Source: Rhodococcus sp. IEGM 1381
GTDB taxonomy: Bacteria; Actinomycetota; Actinomycetes; Mycobacteriales; Mycobacteriaceae
Reading direction: 5' to 3'
Assembly (NCBI RefSeq): GCF_030056795.1
Contig: NZ_JASHKQ010000006.1
Span: forward strand, 124,001 to 188,000
DNA: 64,000 bases
This document shows positions 51,981-59,983 of the stretch, piece by piece. Below the pieces are notes generated by a model. The model did not search any database and was not told the origin of the DNA. It was given only the letters and a program-made list of their open reading frames with translations. The translations under genes and the position numbers were made by a program. Each line of letters starts with the position of its first letter. The first letter of the stretch is position 1.

Positions 51981-52625
51981 GTGACTACCCATCACAGTGA
52001 AGTCGGCCGCACCTACCGAGGTGCCGATCCGCAGCAACGGCAGCAGGAGCGTCGGATCCGCCTGCTCGACGCAGCCGTCGAAGTTTTCGGCACCACCGGA
52101 TACCGGACGGCGACGGTGGAGAGGGTGTGCAACGAGGCCGGGCTGACCAAGCGCTATTTCTACGAGTCCTTCACCAACAGCGAGGACTTGCTGATGGCCA
52201 CCTACATCCGGGCCACCGACGCCATGCGCGAGAACATCCTCGTCGGAGCAGCCGCAGAAACGGACTCCAGCGAACAGGTACTCAGAGGAGCGCTCACCGG
52301 CTTCTTCACGTTCGTCGCCGAGCACCCCGAATCGGCTCGGATTGCCTTCGTGGAAATCCTCGGCGTGTCGCCTACCGTCGACGCGCTGTACCGCAAGACC
52401 ACCACCTCGTTCTCCGCGACGGTGCTACAGGTGGCCGAGACCGTCGGGTCCAGCCGTGGCCTGGCCGGGCCGAACCGTCGAACATTGGCAATGGGACTCG
52501 TCGGCGCGGTCCTCACCATCGCTCAGCAATGGCTGCTGTCCACCGAACGCGAACCCCTGGACTCGGTGATTGCCAGTGCCCACACCATCCTGGCCGCGGT
52601 GGTGTTCGGACGCGTCGACGGCTGA
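51981..52625 (+). CDS. TetR-family regulator
   Basis: A 214-residue regulator with start at GTG 51981 (MTTHHSEVGRTYRGADPQQR). The helix-turn-helix reads RTATVERVCNEAGLTKRYFY, then ESFTNSEDLLMA. The C-terminal domain (IAFVEILGVSPTVDALYRKT and RTLAMGLVGAVLTIAQQWLL) resembles regulators of lipid and monooxygenase genes. It is divergent from SDR-BVMO and probably controls that pair. It is convergent with the EamA gene, seven bases away. Confidence 0.9.
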   Translation: MTTHHSEVGRTYRGADPQQRQQERRIRLLDAAVEVFGTTGYRTATVERVCNEAGLTKRYFYESFTNSEDLLMATYIRATDAMRENILVGAAAETDSSEQVLRGALTGFFTFVAEHPESARIAFVEILGVSPTVDALYRKTTTSFSATVLQVAETVGSSRGLAGPNRRTLAMGLVGAVLTIAQQWLLSTEREPLDSVIASAHTILAAVVFGRVDG

Positions 52626-52632
52626 GCAGTTG

Positions 52633-53634
52633 TCAGGCCCTGCTCTGCAGCGGTTCCACCGGCTCGTCCGCGGTGGCGCGTTCACCGGATTTGACGACGA
52701 CCACACCGAGCAGGATCAGTGCGCCACCGGCAAGTTGGATCGGTGCCGGTGCTTGACCGAGCAGCAGCCACGCGAACACCAGTGCCGCAACAACTTCCAT
52801 CAAACCCATGAACGACGCCAGCCTCGAGCCGAGGCGTCGACCCGCAGCGATACCGAGGACGTAGGCAAGCGCTGCCGTCACCACTCCGAGCCCGACGATC
52901 GGAACCCACCACGGGACAACGGCATCGACGAAGGTGACGTCGGTCAGCGGAGCCGCGAACGGCACGATGCCGACGAGCCCGGCAACCAGCAGGATCAGCC
53001 CGCCCGCGAGCAACCCTCCGCCCGCGAGGACGATCGGCGGAAGTCCGTTGGTCTCGTCGGCAGAGAGCACCCAGTAGACGGCTGCCCCGGCCATCGCGCC
53101 GAGCGCCCACAGCACGCCGACGGAGTCGACGTCGGCACCGGAGATCAGGTCGAGCACGAGCACCAGACCCATTGCGGCCAACAGCGCACCCACCAGGGTC
53201 AGGCGGCCCGGGCGTTGGTGATGGCGGAACCACATCCACCCGATGACGGCCACCGGCGAGGTGAATTCGATGAGCAGCGCTACACCCACTTCCATACGTC
53301 CGACCGCGTTGAAGAAGGCGAGCTGGCAGCCTGCGACCGCAAACGCCCCGTACGCGGCGATCAGCTTCCAGTTCTTGGCCAGCAAGCTCCAGCGTCCGCG
53401 CAGCGCCAGGATCGACGGGATCAGCAAGACCGCGGCGGCAAGCAGAATGCGCGCGGTCACCGCAGCGCCGGCAGTCCAGCCGGCGTCGAGCAATCCCGTG
53501 GCCAGCGAGCCGGAGAGCCCGAACGACGCGGCCGAGAGCAGCGCGAACCCGAGCCCCGAGAGCCGGCGCGAGCGCGCAGCAGCGTCGTGTGTGGCTGCGA
53601 GATCCACCGTCGTGTCATGAGTGTAAGCCGTCAT
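52633..53634 (-). CDS. EamA/DMT-superfamily transporter
   Basis: A 333-residue protein with about ten hydrophobic helices in two EamA repeats, starting MTAYTHDTTVDLAATHDAAA. The first repeat reads LGFALLSAASFGLSGSLATG and later GCQLAFFNAVGRMEVGVALL; the second begins near LWALGAMAGAAVYWVLSADE. It would export an amino acid, nucleobase or other small metabolite. The upstream in-frame ORF start at 53769 overlaps the divergent CGNR gene, so 53634 is preferred. Inverted TGACAC/GTGTCA elements (53634-53639, 53666-53671) lie in the 39-base gap. Confidence 0.9.
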   Translation of the reverse strand: MTAYTHDTTVDLAATHDAAARSRRLSGLGFALLSAASFGLSGSLATGLLDAGWTAGAAVTARILLAAAVLLIPSILALRGRWSLLAKNWKLIAAYGAFAVAGCQLAFFNAVGRMEVGVALLIEFTSPVAVIGWMWFRHHQRPGRLTLVGALLAAMGLVLVLDLISGADVDSVGVLWALGAMAGAAVYWVLSADETNGLPPIVLAGGGLLAGGLILLVAGLVGIVPFAAPLTDVTFVDAVVPWWVPIVGLGVVTAALAYVLGIAAGRRLGSRLASFMGLMEVVAALVFAWLLLGQAPAPIQLAGGALILLGVVVVKSGERATADEPVEPLQSRA

Positions 53635-53673
53635 GACACGTGACAGTAGGGAGTGAATTGGTAAGGTGTCAAC

Positions 53674-54207
53674 ATGCTTTTTGCTCATGACGCAGAACTG
53701 TCGCTTCTGTCCGCCGTGGCATTGGTCAATTCCGCCGAGGACCCGGACACGCTGACCACCCGTGAGCACCTGGCCGAGTTCATTTCCGAACAGGGATATT
53801 CCGGACGGTTCGACGGCGACGACGCAGAGCTCGACGCCGTCCGGGCCCTGCGACCGACGCTGCGATCACTGCTCATCAGCAGCCGCGATGACGCGGTGGT
53901 CGAGGTCAACCGACTGCTGGCCGAGTCCTCGGCCCTCCCGCGACTGGTGCGCCACGGCGACCTCGACTGGCATGTCCACGCTGTGGCCGACGACAGTCCG
54001 CTGGCGACCCGTATCGTCGTCGAAACCGCAATGGCGATGATCGACGTCATCCGCGCCGACGAATTGTCCCGCTTCGATGTGTGTGCCGATCCGGACTGCA
54101 ACGGGTTGGTTCTCGACCTCTCCCGAAACCGCTCTCGCCGGTTCTGCAGCACGACCTGCGGCAATCGTGCGGCCGTTGCCGCGTATCGCGCTCGTAAGGC
54201 CCAGTGA
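53674..54207 (+). CDS. CGNR zinc finger / ABATE-domain regulator
   Basis: A 177-residue protein starting MLFAHDAELSLLSAVALVNS. The C-terminal CGNR zinc finger is CADPDCNGLVLDLSRNRSRR, then FCSTTCGNRAAVAAYRA: four Cys in C-x4-C...C-x3-C, followed by the CGNR helix that binds DNA. The N-terminal ABATE-like part (about 1-125) probably senses a ligand. Genes of this family often stand divergent from EamA or MFS exporters, as here. TAAGG is the ribosome binding site. Confidence 0.88.
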   Translation: MLFAHDAELSLLSAVALVNSAEDPDTLTTREHLAEFISEQGYSGRFDGDDAELDAVRALRPTLRSLLISSRDDAVVEVNRLLAESSALPRLVRHGDLDWHVHAVADDSPLATRIVVETAMAMIDVIRADELSRFDVCADPDCNGLVLDLSRNRSRRFCSTTCGNRAAVAAYRARKAQ

Positions 54208-54289
54208 CGACGCCCACTGAGGCCGACGGGGCTTAATCGATCGGCATTCGGGTAAACGGTGCTGGAGCTGATCGAAAGGAATTACCCCC

Positions 54290-54601
54290 ATGGTCGAGAA
54301 AAGGCCTTCCACATCGAGCTGGTCCAGAGCTGTCGCGAACATGCTGGGCGTTGTACTGATCTTCGCAGGAATCGCCACAGCCGGTGGGCTGATCGCGGCA
54401 CTCGCAGGCGGCTTCGAGGGATGGGCGATCGTCGCAGGCATTGCCGTGATCGTGCTGTTCAGCGGCGCGTTCCTCGCCGTTCGGGACGGCGCTCGACGAC
54501 GCCGACTCGAGTCGAATGCGGTCGTCTACGCCCCCGACAACACCGACGAGTTGTTCGACGTCGATCCGAACACAGGTGAACGAACTCCACACCGGGATTA
54601 G
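54290..54601 (+). CDS. Small membrane protein of unknown function
   Basis: A 103-residue protein starting MVEKRPSTSSWSRAVANMLG. Two transmembrane helices (VVLIFAGIATAGGLIAALAG and WAIVAGIAVIVLFSGAFLAV) are followed by a basic turn (RDGARRRR) and a soluble acidic tail (NTDELFDVDPNTGERTPHRD). AAAGGA about nine bases before the ATG is a good ribosome binding site. No family recognised. The next gene on the minus strand is convergent with it, and a perfect hairpin sits at the junction. Confidence 0.7.
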   Translation: MVEKRPSTSSWSRAVANMLGVVLIFAGIATAGGLIAALAGGFEGWAIVAGIAVIVLFSGAFLAVRDGARRRRLESNAVVYAPDNTDELFDVDPNTGERTPHRD

Positions 54602-54629
54602 CGTGGCCGCGGCGTGCAGCTGCTCGCAC

Positions 54630-55574
54630 TCAGCTCGGAGCCGATTCGAGACGGACCATCGAATCGGCTCCGAGAAAGAACACGCCGGATTGGGTCTCGG
54701 CGATCGTGCCGTTGTCCGTGAACCCATCGTGACCATCGGGAATGGGCCAGCGCCAACGCACTTCGCCTGAAGCTGCGGTTGCGACGTACGACCGCCCGTC
54801 GATGGAATATCGAGTCTCACCGATGGTCTTGTCCGTCTCGTACGGATCCGGCAACTCCCACACCGTCGCACCGTTCGTGTCGACGACCGTTGTCCCGGAA
54901 TCCAATGCGAGTCCATCCACGAGCGCACCGGTGACCGGATCGAAGAATGTCGCCTCGCCGCCCATCGTGGCCACACCGCGCCCGTTGGCCGTATGTATCA
55001 CCTTGCCGCTGAGACCGTCCCATCCCGCGGACGAGGTGACCGGAAACGACCACATTCGGCCGAATGCAACCACCGAGCCGCCGCACAACACCGATTCGCC
55101 GTCCTCGGGGCTGCCCTCCAACAGGAACACCGACGTGCCGTCGCTCTCGATGGCGTAGACGTACCAGGCTTCGGGGATCGGTATGCGATTCGCCACCCCG
55201 TCGACCAGGCCGACAGTCACGATGGACTGCACATCGGAATACGAATCCAGACAGACGATTCGGTCACCGACCGGAACACTCGCACACACGTCCACACCAC
55301 CGAGCGACTCCTTCCACCGAACAGCACCTTTCGCCGAATCCAGGGCCACGAACTCGACCGCGTCCACCGAAGACGACCGCGGATTGGGTAGGCCCATTGC
55401 GGTGACGAGGACATCCCCGGCGTCGATCACACCCGCGACACCGAGGTCGAACGTCAGGCTCGCTGTGGGGGAACGGAATGCGGCGAAATCCCTTCCATAG
55501 ACGGTCTCGGCGTCGATCTGCCAGGTGGGCTCCAGTGCGGGCCCGGCAGGTGCCTCGGACGTGGTCGCGCGCAT
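54630..55574 (-). CDS. PQQ-like beta-propeller protein, C-terminal part of a probably frameshifted gene
   Basis: A 314-residue frame (MRATTSEAPAGPALEPTWQI) made of repeating four-strand blades with motifs such as AVRWKESLGGVDVCASVPVG, GDRIVCLDSYSDVQSIVTVG, VIHTANGRGVATMGGEATFF and YVATAASGEVRWRWPIPDG, which resemble a BamB/PQQ-like eight-blade propeller. Blades without any signal peptide are unusual for an exported propeller. The preceding frame at 55575-56331 reads like its N-terminal half, and the coding frame switches near 55575. The ATG at 55574 may thus be fortuitous. An intact version would be a propeller lipoprotein of about 560 residues or more. Confidence 0.65.
   Translation of the reverse strand: MRATTSEAPAGPALEPTWQIDAETVYGRDFAAFRSPTASLTFDLGVAGVIDAGDVLVTAMGLPNPRSSSVDAVEFVALDSAKGAVRWKESLGGVDVCASVPVGDRIVCLDSYSDVQSIVTVGLVDGVANRIPIPEAWYVYAIESDGTSVFLLEGSPEDGESVLCGGSVVAFGRMWSFPVTSSAGWDGLSGKVIHTANGRGVATMGGEATFFDPVTGALVDGLALDSGTTVVDTNGATVWELPDPYETDKTIGETRYSIDGRSYVATAASGEVRWRWPIPDGHDGFTDNGTIAETQSGVFFLGADSMVRLESAPS
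54634..54674. terminator. Perfect hairpin at the junction of convergent genes
   Basis: CTCGGAGCCGATTCGA (54634-54649) pairs perfectly with TCGAATCGGCTCCGAG (54659-54674), nine-base loop. It overlaps the last codons of the beta-propeller gene and follows the small membrane protein gene by 32 bases. Confidence 0.7.
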
Positions 55575-56331
55575 CCAAGGACTCTTCGTCGACGTCGACT
55601 GCGTTGCCCTCCGCCTGGAACGAGACGGAGCAATCCTGCCGCGGCGCGACGCTCTCCGCTGGCACAGGTGAACTCACTCGGAGGTTCTCCAGCGCTGCAA
55701 TTCGGGTCAACTGGGTTGAGTCCAAAGGGAACTCGGACGTAACGGTACTGCTTAGGTGGGCGGTCACCTGCGTTCCATCCCGGTGGTAAGCAGTTGCAGT
55801 CCGTGTATTCGTGCGGTCGCTGCCGAGTTCGTACCAACTGTCTTCGGTATCGACCACCGTCCCGTCGGGCTCGGTGGTGCGGGCGTCGAGAGCGCCCGCG
55901 ACACAGGCTGGAATGCCCGTCGACGACGGCCGAACGTCGATGCTGGCAAACGCCGAGACCCCGGCTCGAGTCAGGTCTCCGCGTGCACTGGTGCTGGCCT
56001 CGAAGCCATCCGGGATTTTGCCGCCGAAGTCCTCTACCGGCTGAAAGGTCAGCGACCCTGACGGTGGAGCCAATTCGACAGTCACATCGGCCGGAAGTGC
56101 GCCCAGCAGGGCGTCGGTCATGGCTCCCGCCCTGCTCGCGGTCAACCACGGATACGCGGGGTTGTCATAGGACGGAGTCTCACCTCCCAAGACAGAAATG
56201 AGCTGCGCGTCCTCGCTGGAAGGCGGTGGTTCCACCTCCGAGCAACCCGGAATGTCGACCGGATACTGGACGGGTTCCGACGCGACCGAGTAATCACCCT
56301 CGACAACAGCGGACTCCGGCGATCGGAGCAA
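55575..56331 (-). pseudogene. N-terminal part of the frameshifted beta-propeller/lipoprotein gene
   Basis: In the +1-related frame of the same strand, about 56331 down to 55575 reads a coherent protein: PVDIPGCSEVEPPPSSEDAQ, AYPWLTASRAGAMTDALLGA, ALDARTTEPDGTVVDTEDSW and SVSFQAEGNAVDVDEESLDA. Downstream of the switch it turns into an Arg-rich nonsense tail ending at 55264. Upstream of the TTG at 56331 the frame stays open into GCRTRPIGDATAGEPSSGSV, which looks like the region after a lipobox Cys, but no signal peptide is in frame. So the gene seems damaged at both the 5' end and the middle, unless the sequence has indels. Two separate overlapping genes are the alternative. Confidence 0.6.
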
Positions 56332-56520
56332 TACAGACCCGGAGGAAGGTTCTCCCGCTGTCGCGTCGCCGATCGGTCGAGTACGACAACCTATCGTTCC
56401 AGCTCAACGAGGTTGCTCTGCGTCCTACCAGCCACGACGACCGCACTGCGTTCACCTCGAATACATCACCGAGTGTTGGCATAAGGCCATCAATTCGACA
56501 GCACCAGGTGAGGGGTTGCG
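56332..56520. other. Region upstream of the ABC importer operon
   Basis: It contains the damaged start of the beta-propeller gene and, at its right end, the promoter of the ABC operon. GAGGGG at 56511-56516 is the ribosome binding site for GTG 56521. No convincing gene in either strand. Confidence 0.4.
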
Positions 56521-57642
56521 GTGGCCCGAATACAGCTCGAGTCCGTATCCAAGAAGTTCGGCAGCAGCTTCGCGCTGACGGAGATACATCTCGATATCGC
56601 CGACGGCGAATTCCTGGTTCTACTCGGACCGAGCGGCTGCGGGAAGTCGACCCTGCTTCGACTGGTCGCCGGCCTGACCCAGCCGACCGGCGGCCGAATT
56701 CTGCTCGACGGCAAAGACATCACCGTCGTGCCGCCGCGTGACCGAGACCTTGCGATGGTGTTTCAGAGCTACGCGCTCTATCCGCACCTGAGCGTTGCCA
56801 AGAACATCGGCTTCCCGCTTCGGTCACGCAAATTTTCCCGTAGCCGTATTGCGGATTCGGTGGCCTCCGTTGCCACGGCCCTCGATCTGAGCGAGCTGTT
56901 GAACAGACGACCGGCCGAACTCTCCGGCGGGCAGCGGCAGCGAGTTGCTTTGGCTCGGGCGATGGTTCGAAATCCTGGCGCATTTCTGATGGACGAGCCC
57001 CTGTCCAATCTCGACGCCAAGCTTCGCAGTACCACCCGCACCGAGTTGATCGAACTGCATCGGCGGATCGGCACCACCTTCCTCTACGTCACGCACGATC
57101 AGGTCGAGGCCATGACGATGGCGACGCGAATCGCATTGATGGACAACGGCCGCATCGAACAGGTCGGCACACCGTCCGAGCTCTACGACACCCCGAAATC
57201 GGTTTTCGTGGCCGGATTCCTCGGCGCCCCGCCGATGAACCTGTTCGACGCCACCGTCACGGCGCATCGAGGCGAACTTCACGCCGTGGCGCCCGGAGTG
57301 AACATTCCTCTGGGGATCGAGGCGGGCGCACATACCGATCAGCCGGTCACAGTCGGGATCAGGCCGGAGAAGATGCACATCACGGACGCACCCGCTCGCC
57401 TACATGCCGACGTCACGACGGTGGAAAACCTCGGCAACGAGGAGCTCATCCACATTCGCGCAGGCTTGAACACGTTGTGTATCAGAGCATCTCGCCCGTC
57501 CCTTGCCTGCGTCGGAAGCCCGATCTCCATCCGGGTCGAGCCCACGGACGTGCATCTGTTCGACCCCGAAACCGGGCGACGCCTGATCTGGACGCCCGAG
57601 GACACACCTGCCCGAGACCGATCACCGCTCTACGTCGCCTGA
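56521..57642 (+). CDS. ABC importer ATP-binding protein (UgpC/MalK type)
   Basis: A 373-residue ATPase starting at GTG (MARIQLESVSKKFGSSFALT). Walker A is GPSGCGKST (36-44), signature LSGGQRQRVALARA, Walker B FLMDEPLSNLDAKL and H-loop THDQVEAM. A C-terminal TOBE/MalK-type domain (about 240-373) carries GIRPEKM and IRVEPTDVHLFD. This places it with ATPases for sugar, glycerol-3-phosphate or polyamine import. It is the first of five genes in one direction. It is 28 bases before the solute-binding protein gene. Confidence 0.93.
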   Translation: MARIQLESVSKKFGSSFALTEIHLDIADGEFLVLLGPSGCGKSTLLRLVAGLTQPTGGRILLDGKDITVVPPRDRDLAMVFQSYALYPHLSVAKNIGFPLRSRKFSRSRIADSVASVATALDLSELLNRRPAELSGGQRQRVALARAMVRNPGAFLMDEPLSNLDAKLRSTTRTELIELHRRIGTTFLYVTHDQVEAMTMATRIALMDNGRIEQVGTPSELYDTPKSVFVAGFLGAPPMNLFDATVTAHRGELHAVAPGVNIPLGIEAGAHTDQPVTVGIRPEKMHITDAPARLHADVTTVENLGNEELIHIRAGLNTLCIRASRPSLACVGSPISIRVEPTDVHLFDPETGRRLIWTPEDTPARDRSPLYVA

Positions 57643-57670
57643 CCATCCCTCTCGTCTCATCGAACGGAAA

Positions 57671-59056
57671 GTGCAGACAGTGAAACGCATTCTCACCGGA
57701 TCGGGAGCGCTGGTAGTGAGCGCTCTGCTATTGACTGCCTGCGGAGGACTGGGCAGTACCTCAGCCCCCACCTCGACAGCAGGATCGGCCTCGGTTCCAG
57801 AACTCGCCTCTGATCAACCGGTGTCCATCGTCTTCGAGAGCTACAACTATGGGCTGGCCGGTGCCTGGACGGACACGTTCGACGCCCTGATCGGCGGATT
57901 CGAGAAGCAACACCCGAACATCACTGTCACCGCTCAGAAGCCACAGGGCAACAGCCCCAATCCCGCCACCGATACCGTGTCGAGTATCCAGAGCCAGATG
58001 GTTGCCGGGGCGCCGCCGGACGTGGCGCAGCTCGGTTTCAGTGACCTCGACTTCACCATCCACCAGCTGGGCGCGAAGTCGCTCGACGATCTCGTCGGCA
58101 AGGACGAGGTGCAGCGCAACTTCGACGGCGTACGGCACCCGTACGCCCCTACTGCGCGAGCACTTGGCGACTGGGACGGCACGACATATGGAGTGCCGTT
58201 CGTCTTCTCCACTCCTGTCTTCTATTACAACGCAACCCTGTTCGAGCAGGCCGGTCTCGATCCGGCGACTCCGCCCACCACGTGGGACGAGGTAGCCACC
58301 GCCGCATCGGTCATCGCGTCGAAGACCGGCAAGGGCGGGGTGTATCTCGACTGCCTCACCAAATCGGCCAAGGACTGGTGCTTCCAGAGCCTGGTTCGGT
58401 CCAACGGTGGTCGAGCGATATCGCAGGACCGGTCGACGCTCGAGTTCGATGCACAACCTGCCGTCGACGCCGTCGCAATGGCCCGCGGACTCGTCGACAC
58501 CGGGTCCACGCCGAAGCTCAGCCAGCAACAGGGGTACGAGGCCTTTGCTCGCGGCGACATGGGAATGATCCTCGAAACGAGCGCGATACAAGGCACATTC
58601 ATCAAGGGCGCGAAGGACAAGTGGGACCTGCGGGCCACCACGATGCCGTCGTTCGGCTCCAAGCCCGTCGTACCGACCAACTCCGGGGCGTCACTGTTCA
58701 CCTTCGCCTCCGACCCCGCGAAGCAGCGTGCATCCTGGGAGCTGATCGAGTTCCTCACCAGCGAAGATTCCTACACTGCGATCTCGAAGGGCATCGGCTA
58801 CCTGCCCTTGCGTACCGGGCTCGTCGACGATCCCGACGGGTTGAAGGACTGGGCCGAGTCCAATCCGCTGATCGAACCCAACCTGACGCAGCTGGCGACG
58901 ATGGAGCCGTGGGTTTCGATGCCGGGCAACGACTATCTGCAGATCCGGGACGGCATGATGGACGCCGTCGAATCGTCGGTGTACCAGGGAGCTGACCCCG
59001 CAACGGCGTTGACTGCCGCTCGCGAGCAGGCCGCGACGCTTCTGCCCGCATCATGA
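57671..59056 (+). CDS. Extracellular solute-binding lipoprotein (ABC importer)
   Basis: A 461-residue family 1 solute-binding protein. The signal peptide MQTVKRILTGSGALVVSALL ends in the lipobox LTAC (Cys24). The mature part follows the UgpB-like pattern: VSIVFESYNYGLAGAWTDTF, GVPFVFSTPVFYYNATLFEQ, MGMILETSAIQGTFIKGAKD and YTAISKGIGYLPLRTGLVDD. It should bind a sugar, polyol phosphate or glycerophosphodiester outside the membrane. The start could be the GTG three codons later. Its stop overlaps the phosphodiesterase start by four bases (ATGA). Confidence 0.92.
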   Translation: MQTVKRILTGSGALVVSALLLTACGGLGSTSAPTSTAGSASVPELASDQPVSIVFESYNYGLAGAWTDTFDALIGGFEKQHPNITVTAQKPQGNSPNPATDTVSSIQSQMVAGAPPDVAQLGFSDLDFTIHQLGAKSLDDLVGKDEVQRNFDGVRHPYAPTARALGDWDGTTYGVPFVFSTPVFYYNATLFEQAGLDPATPPTTWDEVATAASVIASKTGKGGVYLDCLTKSAKDWCFQSLVRSNGGRAISQDRSTLEFDAQPAVDAVAMARGLVDTGSTPKLSQQQGYEAFARGDMGMILETSAIQGTFIKGAKDKWDLRATTMPSFGSKPVVPTNSGASLFTFASDPAKQRASWELIEFLTSEDSYTAISKGIGYLPLRTGLVDDPDGLKDWAESNPLIEPNLTQLATMEPWVSMPGNDYLQIRDGMMDAVESSVYQGADPATALTAAREQAATLLPAS

Positions 59057-59979
59057 GGGGGGCAGGAGTGGAGCCCGCGGAACGACCCGAGGGGGCAGGA
59101 GTGGAGCCCGCGGAACGACCCGATAGGTCAGGATTCACGCTCGTGCAGTTGACCGATACACATCTGCGGGCCGAGGGAGAACTGGTCCACGGAAGTGTCG
59201 ATACATTTGCCAATCTGACGTGTGTTCTCGACATGCTCGTGACCTCCGACCAGCGCGTCGACGCGATGATTTTCTCCGGTGACGTGGCCGACGACGGTGA
59301 CCCGGCCGCGTACCGTCGACTACGAGGTGTTGTCGATCCGGTGGCCGAATCACTTGGTGCAGCGACGATCTACGCGATGGGAAATCACGACGAAAGGGCG
59401 GCGTTCGGTCGCGAGTTACTCGACGGCACTGGAGCGTCGGACCCGGATCGTACGTTCGACTCGGTACAGGTCGTCGATGGAGTTCGCATCGTCGTCCTCG
59501 ACAGCTCGACACCGGGGCGACACGACGGCCGGATAGAGCCACATCAACTGCGCTGGCTCGCAGAGGTATTGGCGGTGCCAACGCTGCGTGGGACGATCCT
59601 GGTGCTGCATCATCCACCCATTTCGTCGCCGGTGGTGACGGTCGACTATCTGAGGCTTCAGAACCCTGACGACCTCGAGCACGCGATTGCAGGATCGGAC
59701 GTGCGGATGATCGTCTGCGGCCACGCCCACCACACCGGTGCAGGATCCATCGGCGGTGTTCCGGTGTGGGTCGGGCCGGCGATGTCGTACCGTGTCGATA
59801 CCGCTCCCCCTGCCGGGCGGCACCGAGGACTCACCGGATTCGGCTTCACTCGCATCGATCTGCTCGAATCCGGTTTCACCGCAACCGCTGTCGAGGTGAC
59901 GCCTGCCGCCGCCGTGTACGACGAGTCTCGGCAGTCGGTACTCGACAAGCTCGCCCATCTCTCACGCCAGGCCGGGTGA
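59053..59979 (+). CDS. Metallophosphoesterase (GpdQ/CpdA-like) in the ABC operon
   Basis: A 308-residue calcineurin-like enzyme. The metal-binding motifs are LTDTH (Asp35, His37), SGDVADDGD, GNHDE, LHHPPIS and CGHAHHTG, all present. The spacing and the DPAAYRRLRGVVDPVAESLG stretch fit class III phosphodiesterases (CpdA/GpdQ). Its N-terminus carries an in-frame tandem dispersed repeat (GAGVEPAERPE twice), so the functional start may be the GTG inside one of the copies (59068 or 59101). It is embedded between the binding protein and the permeases, which suggests that it cleaves the imported phosphodiester. Confidence 0.88.
   Translation: MRGAGVEPAERPEGAGVEPAERPDRSGFTLVQLTDTHLRAEGELVHGSVDTFANLTCVLDMLVTSDQRVDAMIFSGDVADDGDPAAYRRLRGVVDPVAESLGAATIYAMGNHDERAAFGRELLDGTGASDPDRTFDSVQVVDGVRIVVLDSSTPGRHDGRIEPHQLRWLAEVLAVPTLRGTILVLHHPPISSPVVTVDYLRLQNPDDLEHAIAGSDVRMIVCGHAHHTGAGSIGGVPVWVGPAMSYRVDTAPPAGRHRGLTGFGFTRIDLLESGFTATAVEVTPAAAVYDESRQSVLDKLAHLSRQAG
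59058..59123 (+). repeat. Tandem copies of a dispersed 33-base repeat in a coding start
   Basis: Two adjacent copies (59058-59090, 59091-59123) of a unit that begins GGGGGCAGGAGTGGAGCC and ends GCGGAACGACCCGA. They code GAGVEPAERPE/D. The same 25-base core occurs at 15262-15286 with one difference. Confidence 0.85.
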
Positions 59980-59983
59980 GGAG

